Source: Corynebacterium felinum (lineage in GTDB: Bacteria; Actinomycetota; Actinomycetes; Mycobacteriales; Mycobacteriaceae). Taken from it: DNA of 64,000 bases. Shown here piece after piece: positions 45,922 through 58,473 of this stretch. How positions within the stretch are numbered: position 1 is the first letter of the stretch; the number at the start of each line of letters is the position of its first letter. The DNA is taken from NCBI RefSeq assembly GCF_030408755.1, contig NZ_CP047209.1, forward strand, positions 1 to 64,000. The letters run 5' to 3'. The notes beneath the pieces are model-generated. The model was given only the letters and a program-made list of their open reading frames with translations, was not told the origin of the DNA and did no database searches. The position numbers and the translations under genes are program-made.

Positions 45922-48900
45922 ATGAGCGCAGCACGCACACGACGGGGCATTTCGATTGCCGCAATGGTTTCTTTAACCGCAACTCTAGGCATCGTTCCTC
46001 AAACCCTTAACCCCGTGACGGTCAAAGCTCAGGAGCAGGAATACACCGAAGAACTCAGCAATGAAACCAACCAGCCTGCCGCACCAACGACCCTTGAAAT
46101 CCCACCTGCGGAATTACCCACCCCGCACACTGTGCCTGCGACACAAACGCATTCCCACCTGCCGGCTGAACCCGATCATGGGCACAACGGCGAACCCACA
46201 GCAGAAACAGACCTGGAACCTCAGTTCGGCCCCTTTGCTGAGCACGTAGAACTCGACACCGCACCCATTGAAGGGTTTGTTTATGATTTTCACCCTGAAG
46301 GCGTCGGCGACATTCGTTTTCTTAACCAGCACACGCACCACGAAGACCCAGAATTAATCCAGCGTGCCCGCCCGAGAGTGCAACTGAAGAAACACGCCGA
46401 TATTTTTCACCTCCGCTGGCACAACGAGCGGTGGATGCTGTTCCTGAACGAACAGTCAATCACCCTCGACTTACCGGCACGGTTCGATGTGGAACTTTTG
46501 GTTAGCTATGGTGATGGTTCTCAAGAAACAGCCACGATCCCTGTTGGTATTCACGATTTCGGGGAACTGAATGTACATTTTGCGCCCCGACGCGGCGCAG
46601 CTGGCTCTTTAGTCCCACTGGTGCTCCAAGGCTTTACGGATGCCCAAGGGCGCGCCCTGTCGCAATGGTTCAAAGATCGTACATTCGTGGAAGGAATCGT
46701 CGGTAATTCACGGCGCAATTACGTGGGTACGTATCTATTAGGGCAGATGCGCGAAGGCTACGAGTCGGACCTATCGGTGCGCATCCCCGATGATGCCGCG
46801 GTGGGCCAAGAGCTCAGCATCCCGGTCACAGTCAAGGCGGGCAATCGCATGATCGAAAGCTTCGTTTCGGTTACTGTCACCGAAGCCGTCGATTTTAAGC
46901 CACAGCTCAAGCGCAGCGATTTCGTTTTAAGTCCAGGGAAAAACGCGTACCTAGACATTGAATGGCCAGAAGGTGTGGACTTATCGCGTCTGCGCGATCT
47001 CCGAGTGTATACAGATAGCCGCGTTCAGCGTTCTTACGTGTCCATTGAGCAGGAAGCAGAAAGCGGAAAACATCAGCAGGTCACTGCCGAAAATTCCCGC
47101 TTCTTGCTGCGGTTAAGCACGAGGCCACCAGAAGTATTTGAACAGCCCATTATTGTGGGCTATTCTGTGGGAAATCAGTATGAAGAACATCAATTCACGC
47201 TGCGCGTGCATGTGGATACCGATGGGGATACTCAGCCCGATATCGATGATCACGATGATGATAACGACGGTATTCACGACGATATCGAATTAAGCCAAGG
47301 CACCGACCCGAAGACTCAACACGGCAAAGCGCTTTCGGCAGTACTCCAGCCTGAAAACCACCATTTTTTTGTGCGCCCAGGCACAAAGTTCCACACCGCA
47401 CCGATTCGGTTCCGCCACGATCCCGATTACACTCCCACCCCAGCCCTAGGAGAAGATCCGGTGTTCTACACCTGGGATCAGGATCAGCCACAGGTGCGTA
47501 GTTTTGCCAAGCCTGCCTCAGCCACCGGTGATTATGAAGTGGAGCAATCTACTGGTGCTATTAGTGCCACGCTGCCGTTAACAGCCACTGAGCGTAGCGA
47601 ATACCCCGTGGAGGTAACTTTTAGCGACGGCAGCGTTGGCATTGTCAACATTGTTGTACATGCAGAAGAAACGGCGCTGTATAAGCTTTCGCTTCGAAAC
47701 CGCCAGATCCTTCTACGACCCAACCAACCACAGCGGGTACCTATCTTCTACGAAGGTTCAGTACCAGATGAAGTGACCTATCAGGTACGTAGTGGCTGCT
47801 TAGAACGATACAAGGATCTGTGGTCGGTCACCATCAACGATGAGGGGTACCTTGAGGTTCTTCACCGGGGCTACCCGCAAGATTTCACCATGCACGACTT
47901 GCGCACTTTTGGCAGCTGCACGATCACTCTTACAGCATCTATTCCTGGTGGGCAGGCTGAGCCGATCGATTTCTACGCCGTCGTGGATACGGATGGCGAT
48001 GGTGTAGACGACCAACGCGATGGCGATCTCGACGGTGATGGTGTCGATAATGATACTGAGCAGTTGAGCGGGCGCGACCCCTTCGTTGATGACAATCACC
48101 TACACGCAGCCATCTATTCTTTCAGCTATCCAACGCATCTGAATTTTGTTCGCGCTGGTGCCACCACCACATTTACACCCCGATTGGGCAAGCAGAATCA
48201 GCATGGGCCTGCGGGATTTGTGTCTGGTGATTTTTCTTCGTCGGCACGCTTTAGTCTCGTGCCCAACGAGCGGCAGGCATTCACAGAGGCGTTTTCTGCC
48301 AGCATTGATGAACACAGCGGTGTGGTCACCGTACAAGCGCACCCCTTCGTTGGTGAAAGAAACGGACTACTCACCGTGGAAGTAACCTACGAGGATGGTA
48401 GCCGTTCGCGCAGGAACATTTATTTCACCGGCATTGGTCTGCCCCGGTATCTTTCCTACGATTCCAGCGTGGTTGTGCCAAGGCAGGAGTACACAGTTGT
48501 TCCTGAGAGCCGGAATGCGCTGGAATCTGATATGCGCATGACGTGGAAAGCGCCAGACGATGCGCACGGATGGTCTTTTGATTTCAACCCCCACACCGGT
48601 GCGATTACAGCTCGTGTCGATGATCCCACCACCGCCACTGAGCAGGTAGAAGGAACTGTTTTTCTGAGCTATCCTGAGCGTTTCGGGGCAGTTGTTGTTC
48701 CCCTTCCTGTGGAATTTAGCCTCGATACTGATGGTGACGGTCGCCCAGATTTTTGGGATGAGGATGATGATAACGACACCCTCCTTGATGAACAAGACCA
48801 ACAGCCGAAGGTGTATAACACCCCTGAGATGGCGAAACAGTACCGGATTTACTATCGGCATCAGCATCTCGATGGCGAGGATACTCCGGCATTAAGGCCA

Positions 48901-51900
48901 GAAATTATCAAGATTAACGGTGGTGATCATTCCCTTCCACCCGCCACGGTTTTTTATGCCCATGATCCACGCCAGGGTGAAGATCCCAACCCGAACCGTG
49001 GCTACCATGTTGATCCGCACACAGGTGAGATACAGGTAGTTTTGCTGGAGCCTTCCTTCCACCAGTTGCCGATTTTCGTGCAATTTTCCGATGGTAGTGT
49101 TTTACCCACCTTTGCTGAGGTGACAGTGGATCGCATCAGCATGCGCTTAGACTACGAGCGGCATGAACTCGTGGTTCCGGCAGGGGGAGAAACCGTTGTT
49201 GCCCATCCCCGAGGCAGTATGGCTACACCAAGGGTGCGTTACCAGCTGGCACCGACCACCCAGATTCCTCACGGTTGGATTGTGGAGGTGGATCCCGACA
49301 CCGCACAGGTGCAGGTTTCGGCACCAGCCTTTGTTCCTGGTGCGCAGTGGTTAGAGTCCTTTGTGGTGGAAATTCAGGGCGTGAATGCGCATGATGGTCG
49401 GCGTCTTGTGAGCACGATGATCCAGGTGGAGATCGACACTGACGGTGACGGTATCAGCGACTATCACGATCACGATGATGATAATGATGGCGTTGATGAC
49501 TACCACGAGCACAGTGGTGCTACGGATCCGAAAGACCCGAATTCTTTCCGCCTTAATCACGTATTCATCCCTTCCTATCAGCCTGCTGCTTTCGTGCGTG
49601 GAAAAACTGTGCACAGTTTCCGCCCCACCTTTGATATTTCGGGCACCCCAGATAAAGAAGCTGGAGAAATTCCGCAGAATACCCGCTTTGAACTTGTGGG
49701 TTACAAAAATTATGTGGGGCCTGTGACTTCGGCCAGCATTGATCAGCACACCGGTGTTATTACCGTGAGGGATTTCCCAGGGCGCAATGCCGCCCCGGAG
49801 TTCATTGTGAAGGTGATCTACCAGGACGGAACCGAAACCTTGGTGGATGCTGAGTTTGTGTTAAGCGATAGCGCTGTGTTTGAACCGCGGTGGACTATTC
49901 CTGCGATTGTGCCTGGGCAAGGCGAAGTGACAGTGCGTCCGGAATATTCTGTTCCTTTTGTACCTGAACTTCGCTTTGCTCTAGGGCCTATGGATGCTCA
50001 TGTGGGCTGGGATGTACGCATCGATCCGCAGTCAGGTGAGCTGAGTATTACTGTGGATAATCCGCTCCCGCGAGGGATTGCAGATGTGCTGGAGATTCCC
50101 GTGCAGACCACCGTGGTCGATGCTGATCGGGAGCAGGTGCTGCATACTCAGCTGCGTGCGCATTTGGATACGGACCAGGATGGTGAGGTTGATGCGCATG
50201 ACATCGATGATGATAACGATGCCTACAGCGATATTGAGGAGCAGGCGGCTGGCACGAGTACGAAGGACGCAACCGACAAGCCTGAGTGGGGGCTTGAGCC
50301 TGTGACGTTGCCTGTGGCGATTGATGGGCAGGATTATCACAGCGGTTCTCCGCTTGCTCTCACTGCGCCGCTTGAGGTGAGTGTAAGTGTTGATCCGGCG
50401 CAGTTGCCTGCGGGTATTCGTTTTGAGAACGGTGTTTTTCTGGGCACGCCGCGTCTGGAATGGTCACGTGAGGCGGAAAGCCAGGTGTTTGCGATCACGG
50501 TTGTAGCCCGCCACGAGTTGTCGGGGGATCAGGCGCAGCGTCGTGTGACGTTGCGGGTGCTGCGTGATGTGGATGCTGATGGCGAGCCTGACACTGTTGA
50601 CAGTGATGATGATAAGGATTTGTTTACCGACGTCGAGGAGCAGCAATCCCAGACTGATCCGAAGGATGCTCAGGATAAGCCGGACATTGCGATTGTGCCC
50701 TTAGCACCGCTGCGGGTCAGGGAAGGTGAGCGTATCAGCCAGGCTGTGGCGTTGACGAAGCCGATTCATGCGCTGATTGAGGTTCAGGGTGATCTGCCCG
50801 ATGGGTTGGAGTTTGCTGGCGATGTTCTCAGCGGCATCCCTTCTCTTGAGCCTTGGGGTGAGCGGGAGTCGCAGGAGCTGAAGGTGCAGTTTGTGGCTGT
50901 TCACCCGGCGGGTCGTTCTGCGGTTGCGGAGTTGAGTATGACGGTGTTGCGGGATACTGACCGCGATCAGATTCCTGATATTGAGGATGAGGATGATGAT
51001 AATGACCGCTTCGTTGATGTTGAGGAGCGCGCTGCCTTCCATGATCCGAAGGATGCGCAGGATAAACCTGTTGTGGCTTTTGCTAAGGTGCCAGTCAGTG
51101 AAGTCCGGGAGGGCGTGGCGCTTGATATACCTGTGCGCTTGTCGACGCCGTTGCTGCACGCAGATATTGTTGCGGATCACCTGCCTGAAGGTTTAAGCTT
51201 TGTCGACGGCGCCATCGTGGGTATTCCCGCAGTTGAGTGGGAAGGCGAGGAGGAGCATAAACAGCTGACTGCTTCTTTCCGTGCGACCCATCGTGGGCAT
51301 GATGATGCTGTGTGGATGACTGTGGAGATCACGGTTGTGCGCGATACTGATGGGGATGGCATTCCTGATCTGCGCGATGAGGATGATGATCATGATGGTT
51401 ATAGTGATCAAGAAGAACGTGCTTTTGGTTCGGATACGAAGAATAAGAATCTCAAACCCACCCTTGCTTTTGTGCAGGTGGATCCGATTGAGGTGGTAGA
51501 AAAGACCGGCAGGATTGAGCGGGAGATTCGTCTCGCTGGCGTGGTTGATGCTCTTATTGAGGCGGTTGAGCTTCCCGATGGTCTGCGCTTTGAGCACGGT
51601 GTGCTTCACGGTACTCCCGTGATTTCCCAGTGGGATAAGCAGGAGGAGTCTCGGGTGCTTCGGGCTCGGTTTGTGGCTGTGCACCAAGGCAGTGGGGATC
51701 GTGCGGAGTTAGAGTGTGCGATTACGGTTGCGCGCAATTCGGATTCGGATGATCTGCCTGATTATGACGATCACGATGATGATAATGATTTGTTTAGCGA
51801 CGCGCAGGAACAGGCAGCCTTGACTGATCCGAAGGACCCGGCCAACACCCCGACGGTTGCGTTGCGTGCGCTGGCACCTCTTACGGTGGTCGAGCACCAC

Positions 51901-54826
51901 GCCATTGAGGAACAAAGCCCAACATTGCTGCACCCAGTAGATGCCCGGATTGTGGTGCACGGAAAGCTGCCTGCTGGTCTCAAGTTTGACAACGGGCGGT
52001 TGTTGGGCAGCCCTGTGATCACTGATTGGGGTGATGATGATACCCGCACAGTGACCATCAGCTTTGTTGCGCAGCATCCCGCTGGGGATTCTGAGCCAGT
52101 GACTCTCAGCATTACCGTGCAGCGGGATCACGATCATGATCGCACCCCAGATATGCGTGATGCGGACGATGACAACGATGGCTTTAGTGATGCTGAAGAG
52201 CGCGAAGCGGGCACTGATCCCAAAGATAAGGATGATGCGCCGAGGGTAGCACTGGCCGAAATCGGTGCAGTGACTATCACGCAGCATCAGCCGATGCCAC
52301 CAATCACACCGACACTTGTCCAGCCAGTTGCTGCCACCATTGAGGTGGTTGGCGAGCTGCCTTTAGGTGTGCGCTTTGTTGATGGGCAACTCACAGGCAC
52401 CCCAACGATAAGTGAGTGGGGTATGGAAGAGTCCCGTGACCTGCAGGTGACTTTCATAGCTAAGCACCCTACTGGGGATTCTGCACCAATAACCCTCACT
52501 ATCACCGTGGAACGCGATACCGATCAGGACGGTATCTCTGATCTGCGCGATGGGGATGACGATGGGGATCAGTACACCGATGCGGAAGAAACCCACGCAG
52601 GCACCAACCCCAAGGATGCTGCCCAGAAGCCCGTACTGCAGTTTGCCCCACTGAAGCCAATCACTGTGGTCGAACACCAACCCATCGAAGCAATCACCCC
52701 TTCTGTGCAGCCTGAGCTGCGCGCCACCATTGGGGTTGACAATCTTCCCGCAGGGCTTCTGTTTGATAATGGGCAGCTAACCGGCAGCCCAGAAATCACC
52801 GACTGGGCGCGTGGTGAAAACAGCCGCACACTCATCGTTGTCTTCGAAGCAGTACACCCCGCCAGCGGTGAGAGGGCTAGTCAGCAGCTTGCGGTCGTCG
52901 TCACGCGTGACACCGACAAAGACACCACGCCGGATCTCACCGACATCGACGCGGACAACGACGGCTTTAGCAACGATGAAGAACACGCCGTCGGAACCGA
53001 CTATCAAGACAGCGAAAGCACACCAGACTTTGCTTTCAAACAAGTCGAAGACCAGCGCATCATCGAGGCACAAGCCATCAACGACGTGCTGATCGCCCTC
53101 ATTCACCCAGTATCGGGGCGGTTCATGGCCGAAAAACTCGCGCCTGGCACCACCTTCAACCCCGACACCAGCCGTATCAGCGGCACCCCAGAAATCACCG
53201 ACTGGGCCGAGGAAGAAACCAGCCGCAGCATCGAATTCCGCCTCAAAGCCGAACGCGACGGCATCGATAATGTGCCAGGACGCAGCACCATGCTCACCTT
53301 CACCGTCACCGTGCTGCGCGATCTTGACAAAGATGGCACCCCAGACATCCTCGATGAGGATATCGACGGCGACGGCTACACCAACGCCGAAGAAGAACGA
53401 GCAGGCAGCAACCCCCGCCTGCACAGCAGCACCCGTGCGACGGGAGACCATGCGAAAGATCATTCGCAGCAACCCCCGCCTGCACAGCAGCACCCCCACC
53501 TGGGCCATCGCTGCACTCAGCAACCAAGACGTAGTGGAATACCAGCCACTCGACCCGATTAACCTCACCATCGAAGGAGCACAGGAACTTGCCCTCAACT
53601 ACCGCTTAAGCAACCCACCAGTGCGCGGACTGCACTTTAACCCCGAAACCGCACAACTGCACGGAACCCCAGAAATCACCGACTGGGCCGAAGCGGAAAC
53701 CAGCCGCGAACTTATCTCCACATTCCACGCAGAACACGCAGGTAGCGGGCAGACAAACCAGCAAGAAGTACGCATTAAGGTGCTGCGTGATCTTGACAAA
53801 GATGGCATCCCAGACATCCTCGATGAGGATATCGACGGCGACGGCTACACCAACGCCGAAGAAGAACGAGCTGGCAGCAACCCCCGCCTGCACAGCAGCG
53901 CCCCCACCTGGACGATCACAGCAACTCCTGCCCACCAAGAAATCATCGAAGGCCAAGCCATTAACCCAATCACCCTAAGCAACAGCGCTGAACTAAACCT
54001 CAGCTATCACGCCGAGCTGCCCACAGGCTTTAGCCTCGACGGCAACCAGTTGCAGGGCACCCCCGATTTTGGCTGGCTCGATGGTGTTGAAACCACTGAG
54101 ATCACCATCCCCATTACAGCCACCCACAGCAGCAAGGACACCGCCGAAACGCAAACCACACTGCGCATTCTCAGGGACACTGACTCCGATAGCGCCCCCG
54201 ATATCCTCGATAGTGACGACGACAACGACAACTTCAGCGACGAGGAAGAAATCCGTGCCGGAAGCAACCCGAAAGACCCACGCAGCGTGCCCGCCACCCC
54301 ACGACTCGGCTCGCTCACACCACTGACTGTGTCGAACAATCAGCCCATCCAACCACTCACCATCCCCGCAACAAGCGCACTACCAGCAGAAATTGCGGTC
54401 ACTGGGCTTCCTGAGGGGCTCAGCGCCACCGGTGGTGTGATTAGCGGAACCCCACAGGTGGCGTGGGAAGGGCGTGAAACCATCCGACACTTCACCGTCA
54501 CCGTCACTCTCACCGACAGTGCGCAACGGGTTGATACCGCCACCTTCACGCTGACGGTCACCCGCGTCGGGGAAAAGAAACCACCAGTAGGAACAACCGT
54601 TGTCAACGTGCTCAAAACCCCAGGGTTTTATGCACTCCCACTGGGATTCCTCCTACTGATCCCCAACCCCGCCATCACTGGATTTATCCATGGGCTTGGC
54701 GCACAATCGCCACTGCTTTATGCAGCTCCTGGTGAAGTCAGCCTCCCGCAGCTGATCATCGGTCTTATCGGCGTGGTTGCCGGTGCATTTACTGTGGTGT
54801 GGAAATTCCTCTGGCAGCAACGTTAA
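45922..54826 (+). pseudogene. Giant secreted protein with calcium-binding TSP3-like repeats, frameshifted
   Basis: Starting at ATG 45922 the frame encodes a signal peptide (about 1-36, ending VKAQE), a Pro/His-rich region (about 50-90) and repeated beta-sandwich-like modules separated by aspartate-rich loops such as DTDGDGIPDLRDEDDDHDGYSD. Thirteen such loops occur before the stop at 53560-53562. A 61-bp insertion (53435-53495) shifts frame; removing it joins the frame that runs to 54826. That frame adds two more loops, a last Ig-like module and C-terminal hydrophobic segments (ILLLIPNP-like, then IIGLIGVVAGAF) ending KFLWQQR. Intact, it would be about 2,950 residues and membrane-anchored. 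Shifted, the product is 2,546 residues and unanchored. Confidence 0.8.
53405..53495 (+). repeat. 30-bp direct repeat and 61-bp insertion causing the frameshift
   Basis: The same 30 bases occur at 53405-53434 and 53466-53495, separated by 31 bases. Compared with the sister repeat near 53875-53910, one unit of 61 bp is extra. Sixty-one is not a multiple of three, which breaks the frame. Confidence 0.85.
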
Positions 54827-54850
54827 AAACACACTGTGCCACACCGCCCC

Positions 54851-54892
54851 AACACCAAAGCTTCCTCTTCGCTGTGAGGAAGCTTTGGTGTT
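54851..54892 (+). terminator. Terminator of the giant gene
   Basis: A 17-bp perfect stem (54851-54867 with 54876-54892) has an 8-base loop and lies 25 bases after the stop codon. The following T run is weak. Confidence 0.75.
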
Positions 54893-55000
54893 GAGCGGGT
54901 GTGCTTTTCGTGTGGATACCCACTGGGAACAGTGTCTTCTTGTGGTGGCGGTGCACAGAATTTTTGCAAGGCGGGAAAAATTCATACTTAAGGAAATATC

Positions 55001-55072
55001 AGTTAGAGATAGAGCAAGTGCTACCAATAAAACCGCAGGTCAATTTTGGGTGTCGGCGCTGAAACTCTAACT
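55001..55072 (+). repeat. 72-nt stem-bounded element, copy H (AGTTAGAG type)
   Basis: Arms AGTTAGAG (55001-55008) and CTCTAACT (55065-55072). The left arm of the inner hairpin has drifted (ACCAA), but the AAAACCGCAGGTCAATTTT core and GCTGAAA tail are kept. Confidence 0.82.
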
Positions 55073-55272
55073 ATTAAATCTGAATCAATCAGCGCACATT
55101 AATAGGTATGTGATTCTTAAGGACATTCACCCCACAGATCACAGTGAAACGACCCCCTTCCTCAGCGCAGCTGTAGACAGCAATGGGGAATAAAGCACAG
55201 CATAACCACATACCGATTTGCTAAGGCTAACAATCCTAGAAAACCCACAAAAGCCCACCTAGAGTGGGCACC

Positions 55273-55962
55273 ATGACCCATGTTAAGGAATACCACACCG
55301 ACACAGCCAGCCGACTCAACTGGCTGCGCGCCGGGGTGCTTGGCGCTAATGATGGCATCGTGAGTATTTCCTGCATGCTCCTTGGGGTTGTGGCAGCGGG
55401 CGCAAGTTCTGGCAGCACTATTTTCCTCATCGGTATGGCCGCAACTCTTGCCGGTGCAGTGAGTATGGCACTGGGGGAGTATGTGTCTGTTTCCGCGCAG
55501 CGCGACACCGAACGCCGCCTGATTGCATTGGAGGAAAAAGAACTCGCCGAACTTCCTCACGAAGAATTCGCGGAAATGGTTGGCATTCTCACCAGCTACG
55601 GCATTGATGAACACACTGCTGCTCAAGCAACGCAACAAATGCACAATGCTAATCCTTTGCACGCGCACGTGCGTCTTGAGCTTGGCATCGACCCGCAGGA
55701 TCTGACTAATCCGTGGGTAGCGGCGTTTTCTTCTGCGCTCGCTTTTATTGCTGGGGCAAGTCTTCCGTTGCTGGCGGCGGTGCGCTTCGGCCCTGGTGTG
55801 GTGACTGTTATCACCCTTGTTGCCCTTGCTATTACTGGTGTTATTTCAGCCAAGCTTTCCGACACCACACCGTTACGCCCTGTTGCTCGACTTGTGATCG
55901 GCGGTGCGCTGGGCTTGGCTATTACTTTTAGTCTCGGCTTTTTCTTCGGCATCGAAGCCTAA
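55273..55962 (+). CDS. VIT1/CCC1-family iron/manganese transporter
   Basis: From ATG 55273 (MTHVKEYHTDTASRLNWLRAGVLGANDGIVS) the protein has 229 residues; GTG 55264 is less likely. Five membrane helices are predicted, with a cytoplasmic charged loop (about 75-125). The first-helix ANDGIVSISCMLLGV and the GEYVSVSAQRDTERR sequence are signatures of the VIT/nodulin-21-like family, which exports or sequesters iron and manganese. It is alone between the giant gene and the sirtuin gene. Transport direction and metal are inferred. Confidence 0.85.
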   Translation: MTHVKEYHTDTASRLNWLRAGVLGANDGIVSISCMLLGVVAAGASSGSTIFLIGMAATLAGAVSMALGEYVSVSAQRDTERRLIALEEKELAELPHEEFAEMVGILTSYGIDEHTAAQATQQMHNANPLHAHVRLELGIDPQDLTNPWVAAFSSALAFIAGASLPLLAAVRFGPGVVTVITLVALAITGVISAKLSDTTPLRPVARLVIGGALGLAITFSLGFFFGIEA

Positions 55963-56616
55963 TACGATCAACGGTTGTGCATTCGAACATCCCTGGCGCC
56001 CCCGCGGCGGTTAATTTTGCTCATCAATCAGCGTTGCGCAGCCTTAGCCGCGTGCTGGAAGAAACGACGACCCCAACTCCCGCCGATGTGGCGTGCGTGC
56101 GTATCCGCAGCCAACTCGACGCCGGGAAAGTGCTGGTTGTTACGGGTGCTGGGGTGTCGACCGGTTCCGGCATTCCGGATTATCGCGGCCCCAACGGCAG
56201 TCTGATGAGGCATCGCCCCATGACCTATCAGGAGTTCATGCACGATGCTCATGCTTTACGACGCTACTGGGCCCGCTCGTTTCTGGGGTGGCGCTATATT
56301 GAGCAAGCCCGCCCGAACACCATCCATAGCACCATTACCTGTTGGCAACAGCGGGGCTTTCTCAGTGGCGTGATTACTCAAAATGTTGATGGCCTGCACC
56401 AACGTGCTGGTACCACCAATGTACTTAACCTGCATGGGGATTTCGCCACCGTGGTGTGTCTGGATTGTGGGCGCACCGAGGCGCGTTTCGAGTTCGATAT
56501 GCGCATGGAGAAAATTAACCCGTTTTTCCGAATCACGCACCTGATTGATCCTGCTGAGGTTAATCCTGATGGTGACGTGGAATTAGAAGAGCAGTGGGTG
56601 GATGATTTTCATCTTG

Positions 56617-58473
56617 CCCGGATTTTTCATGGGGTGGGGCTTAAAAGGTGTGTAAAAAGTAAAGAAAGTGCTTCTTGACCTGCTAGAATAGAGATGTTGT
56701 TAAGCCTTTATTCCAAGCAGAAAAGGAGCACTTTCATGGTGAAGACTACTACATACACCCCTATGATGGCCAGCTGCACCCGTCTTGTTTCCCGCGCGGG
56801 GGTGTTACCCTTTGCTCATGTAGCTCAATTAGTCGGGATTGGTGCCAGCCTTGATCGTGTTTTCTCACGGCAACGGTTAACACATACTTTTGGTGATGCG
56901 TGTACTGGGTTAGCGTTATCGTTAATTGCTGGTGGTGACGATGTTAAAGACATCAACTTGTTAGATTCTGTTTCGACAGCATTATCGTCTCAGCCATTGC
57001 CGTCGGTATCAACCCTGTGGCGGCGACTGACAGAGCATAAAGACACCAGCGATAAAATACGTGAAGAATTCCTTCACGCGATCAAATACGCCCGTAGCAC
57101 ACTATGGAACCTGCTGGGCGATCAAGCCCCACATAAGCTCGCTACAGTAGACAAACCCCTGATAGTAGATATTGATGCGACACTGATCTGTGCGCATTCT
57201 GGCAAGGAAAAAGCCGCACCTACCTATAAGAAGGGGTTTGGTTTCCACCCATTATGTGCTTTTATCGACTACACCAGCGTAGGGTTAACTGGTGGGGAAT
57301 TTTTAACCTGTCTGCTTCGCCCAGGTAACGCGGGAGCAAACACCGCTAATGATCATTGCCAGCTTGTCAAAGAAATCCTGACCGCTCTCCCCGATCACAG
57401 CGATGGCAAACCTTGGGGCAAACGACTTGTTATCCGTGCTGACAGTGCTGGTGGGACAAAACAATTCCTTAGCTCCTTAGACGACCATGACCTCGGTTAT
57501 GTTGTTGGCTTTTCACCCTCACCTACAGCAAGTATCCTCCTCAATGAGCACATCAGATCCGGTAACGAAGCAACTAGTCACACAGATTATCGATCATTAC
57601 GTAACACCCGTGTGCCAATTGTGCGTGGCAATGGGGATATCAGCTTTGATGACCAACACTTCCTTGAAGACATCACCGGACTACTACAAACCGCACACCT
57701 AGAAGATGACAAACCACTGGTGAACCTTCTTACTGATTACCCCACCACGATGCGCGTGATCGCACGGATAGAATCCCCCCCACGCAGGGTGCCAACACAG
57801 CATTTTCAATCAACTCGGCATACGCACCCAATTATGCGCAACAAACCTCAACTGCAATATTCAACGCATTGACCAGTACTATCGCCAAAGATCACTATGC
57901 GAACAACACATCAAAGACGCCAAAGATCAAGGCCTTGCAAAACTACCGTTTTGCCAGTTCAAAGCTAACCAAATCTGGTGTCTCATCATAACCTTAGCCC
58001 ACCAACTTCTCACCTGGACAAAACTACTCGACCATCACTACAACAACCACAACAGCGGCAACAACAAGAAACGAAATCAATCCGACAACCCGTGGTGGAC
58101 ATGGGCACCAAAAACCATTCGAGCAAGGTTTATTGCAATCTCTGCAAAAATCACGACAAGCAGCAGGCGCATATACCTCCACCTCGATCAACAAAGCACA
58201 CACACCCCCACACTGGTGACACTTATGGAATACACCCAAAACCTCCTACGCCCCCTTAAAAAACGAAAAACCTAACCCCCTCAACCACAACACGCAGCAG
58301 ACCCCACCACCGGCAGCCAACCGCAGGCACCCCACCACAAAACCCCACCACAAAAACACGGACGTACACCTTGCCATTGAAAACCACAACCAAAGGCGAA
58401 GGTGCCCCAACCAACCCCACAAACACACCACCCCAACCCACCACCACCAAACCCACCCCATGAAAAATCTGGG
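56617..58473 (+). mobile_element. IS1380-family insertion sequence, 1,857 bp
   Basis: The 23-bp ends begin CCCGGATTTTTCATGGGG at 56617 and, on the other strand, CCCAGATTTTTCATGGGG at 58473 (one mismatch). The target duplication is CTTG at 56613-56616 and 58474-58477, four bases as expected for this family. The element carries one transposase gene and a C-rich, non-coding right side (58276-58455). No other copy is in the window. Confidence 0.92.
56736..58275 (+). pseudogene. IS1380-family transposase, frameshifted at a seven-C run
   Basis: ATG 56736 stands behind AAAAGGAG. The first frame shows the IS1380-type DDE core: DIDATLICAHSGKEKAAPTYKKGFGFHP with the first Asp and RADSAGG with the second. 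At the run of seven C (57775-57781) the frame breaks. With six C it would read on through GCQHSIFNQLG and CEQHIKDAKDQGLAKLP, which carries the third catalytic residue (Glu), to TAA 58273-58275, about 512 residues. The product as read ends at 57872 and lacks that Glu. Sequencing error in the homopolymer or slippage are alternatives to true inactivation. Confidence 0.85.

Noticed and set aside
47200..54300. CRISPR-like regular repeats
   Set aside because: The periodic GATGATGA tracts are coding for aspartate-rich calcium loops; there are no constant repeats with unique spacers anywhere in the window.
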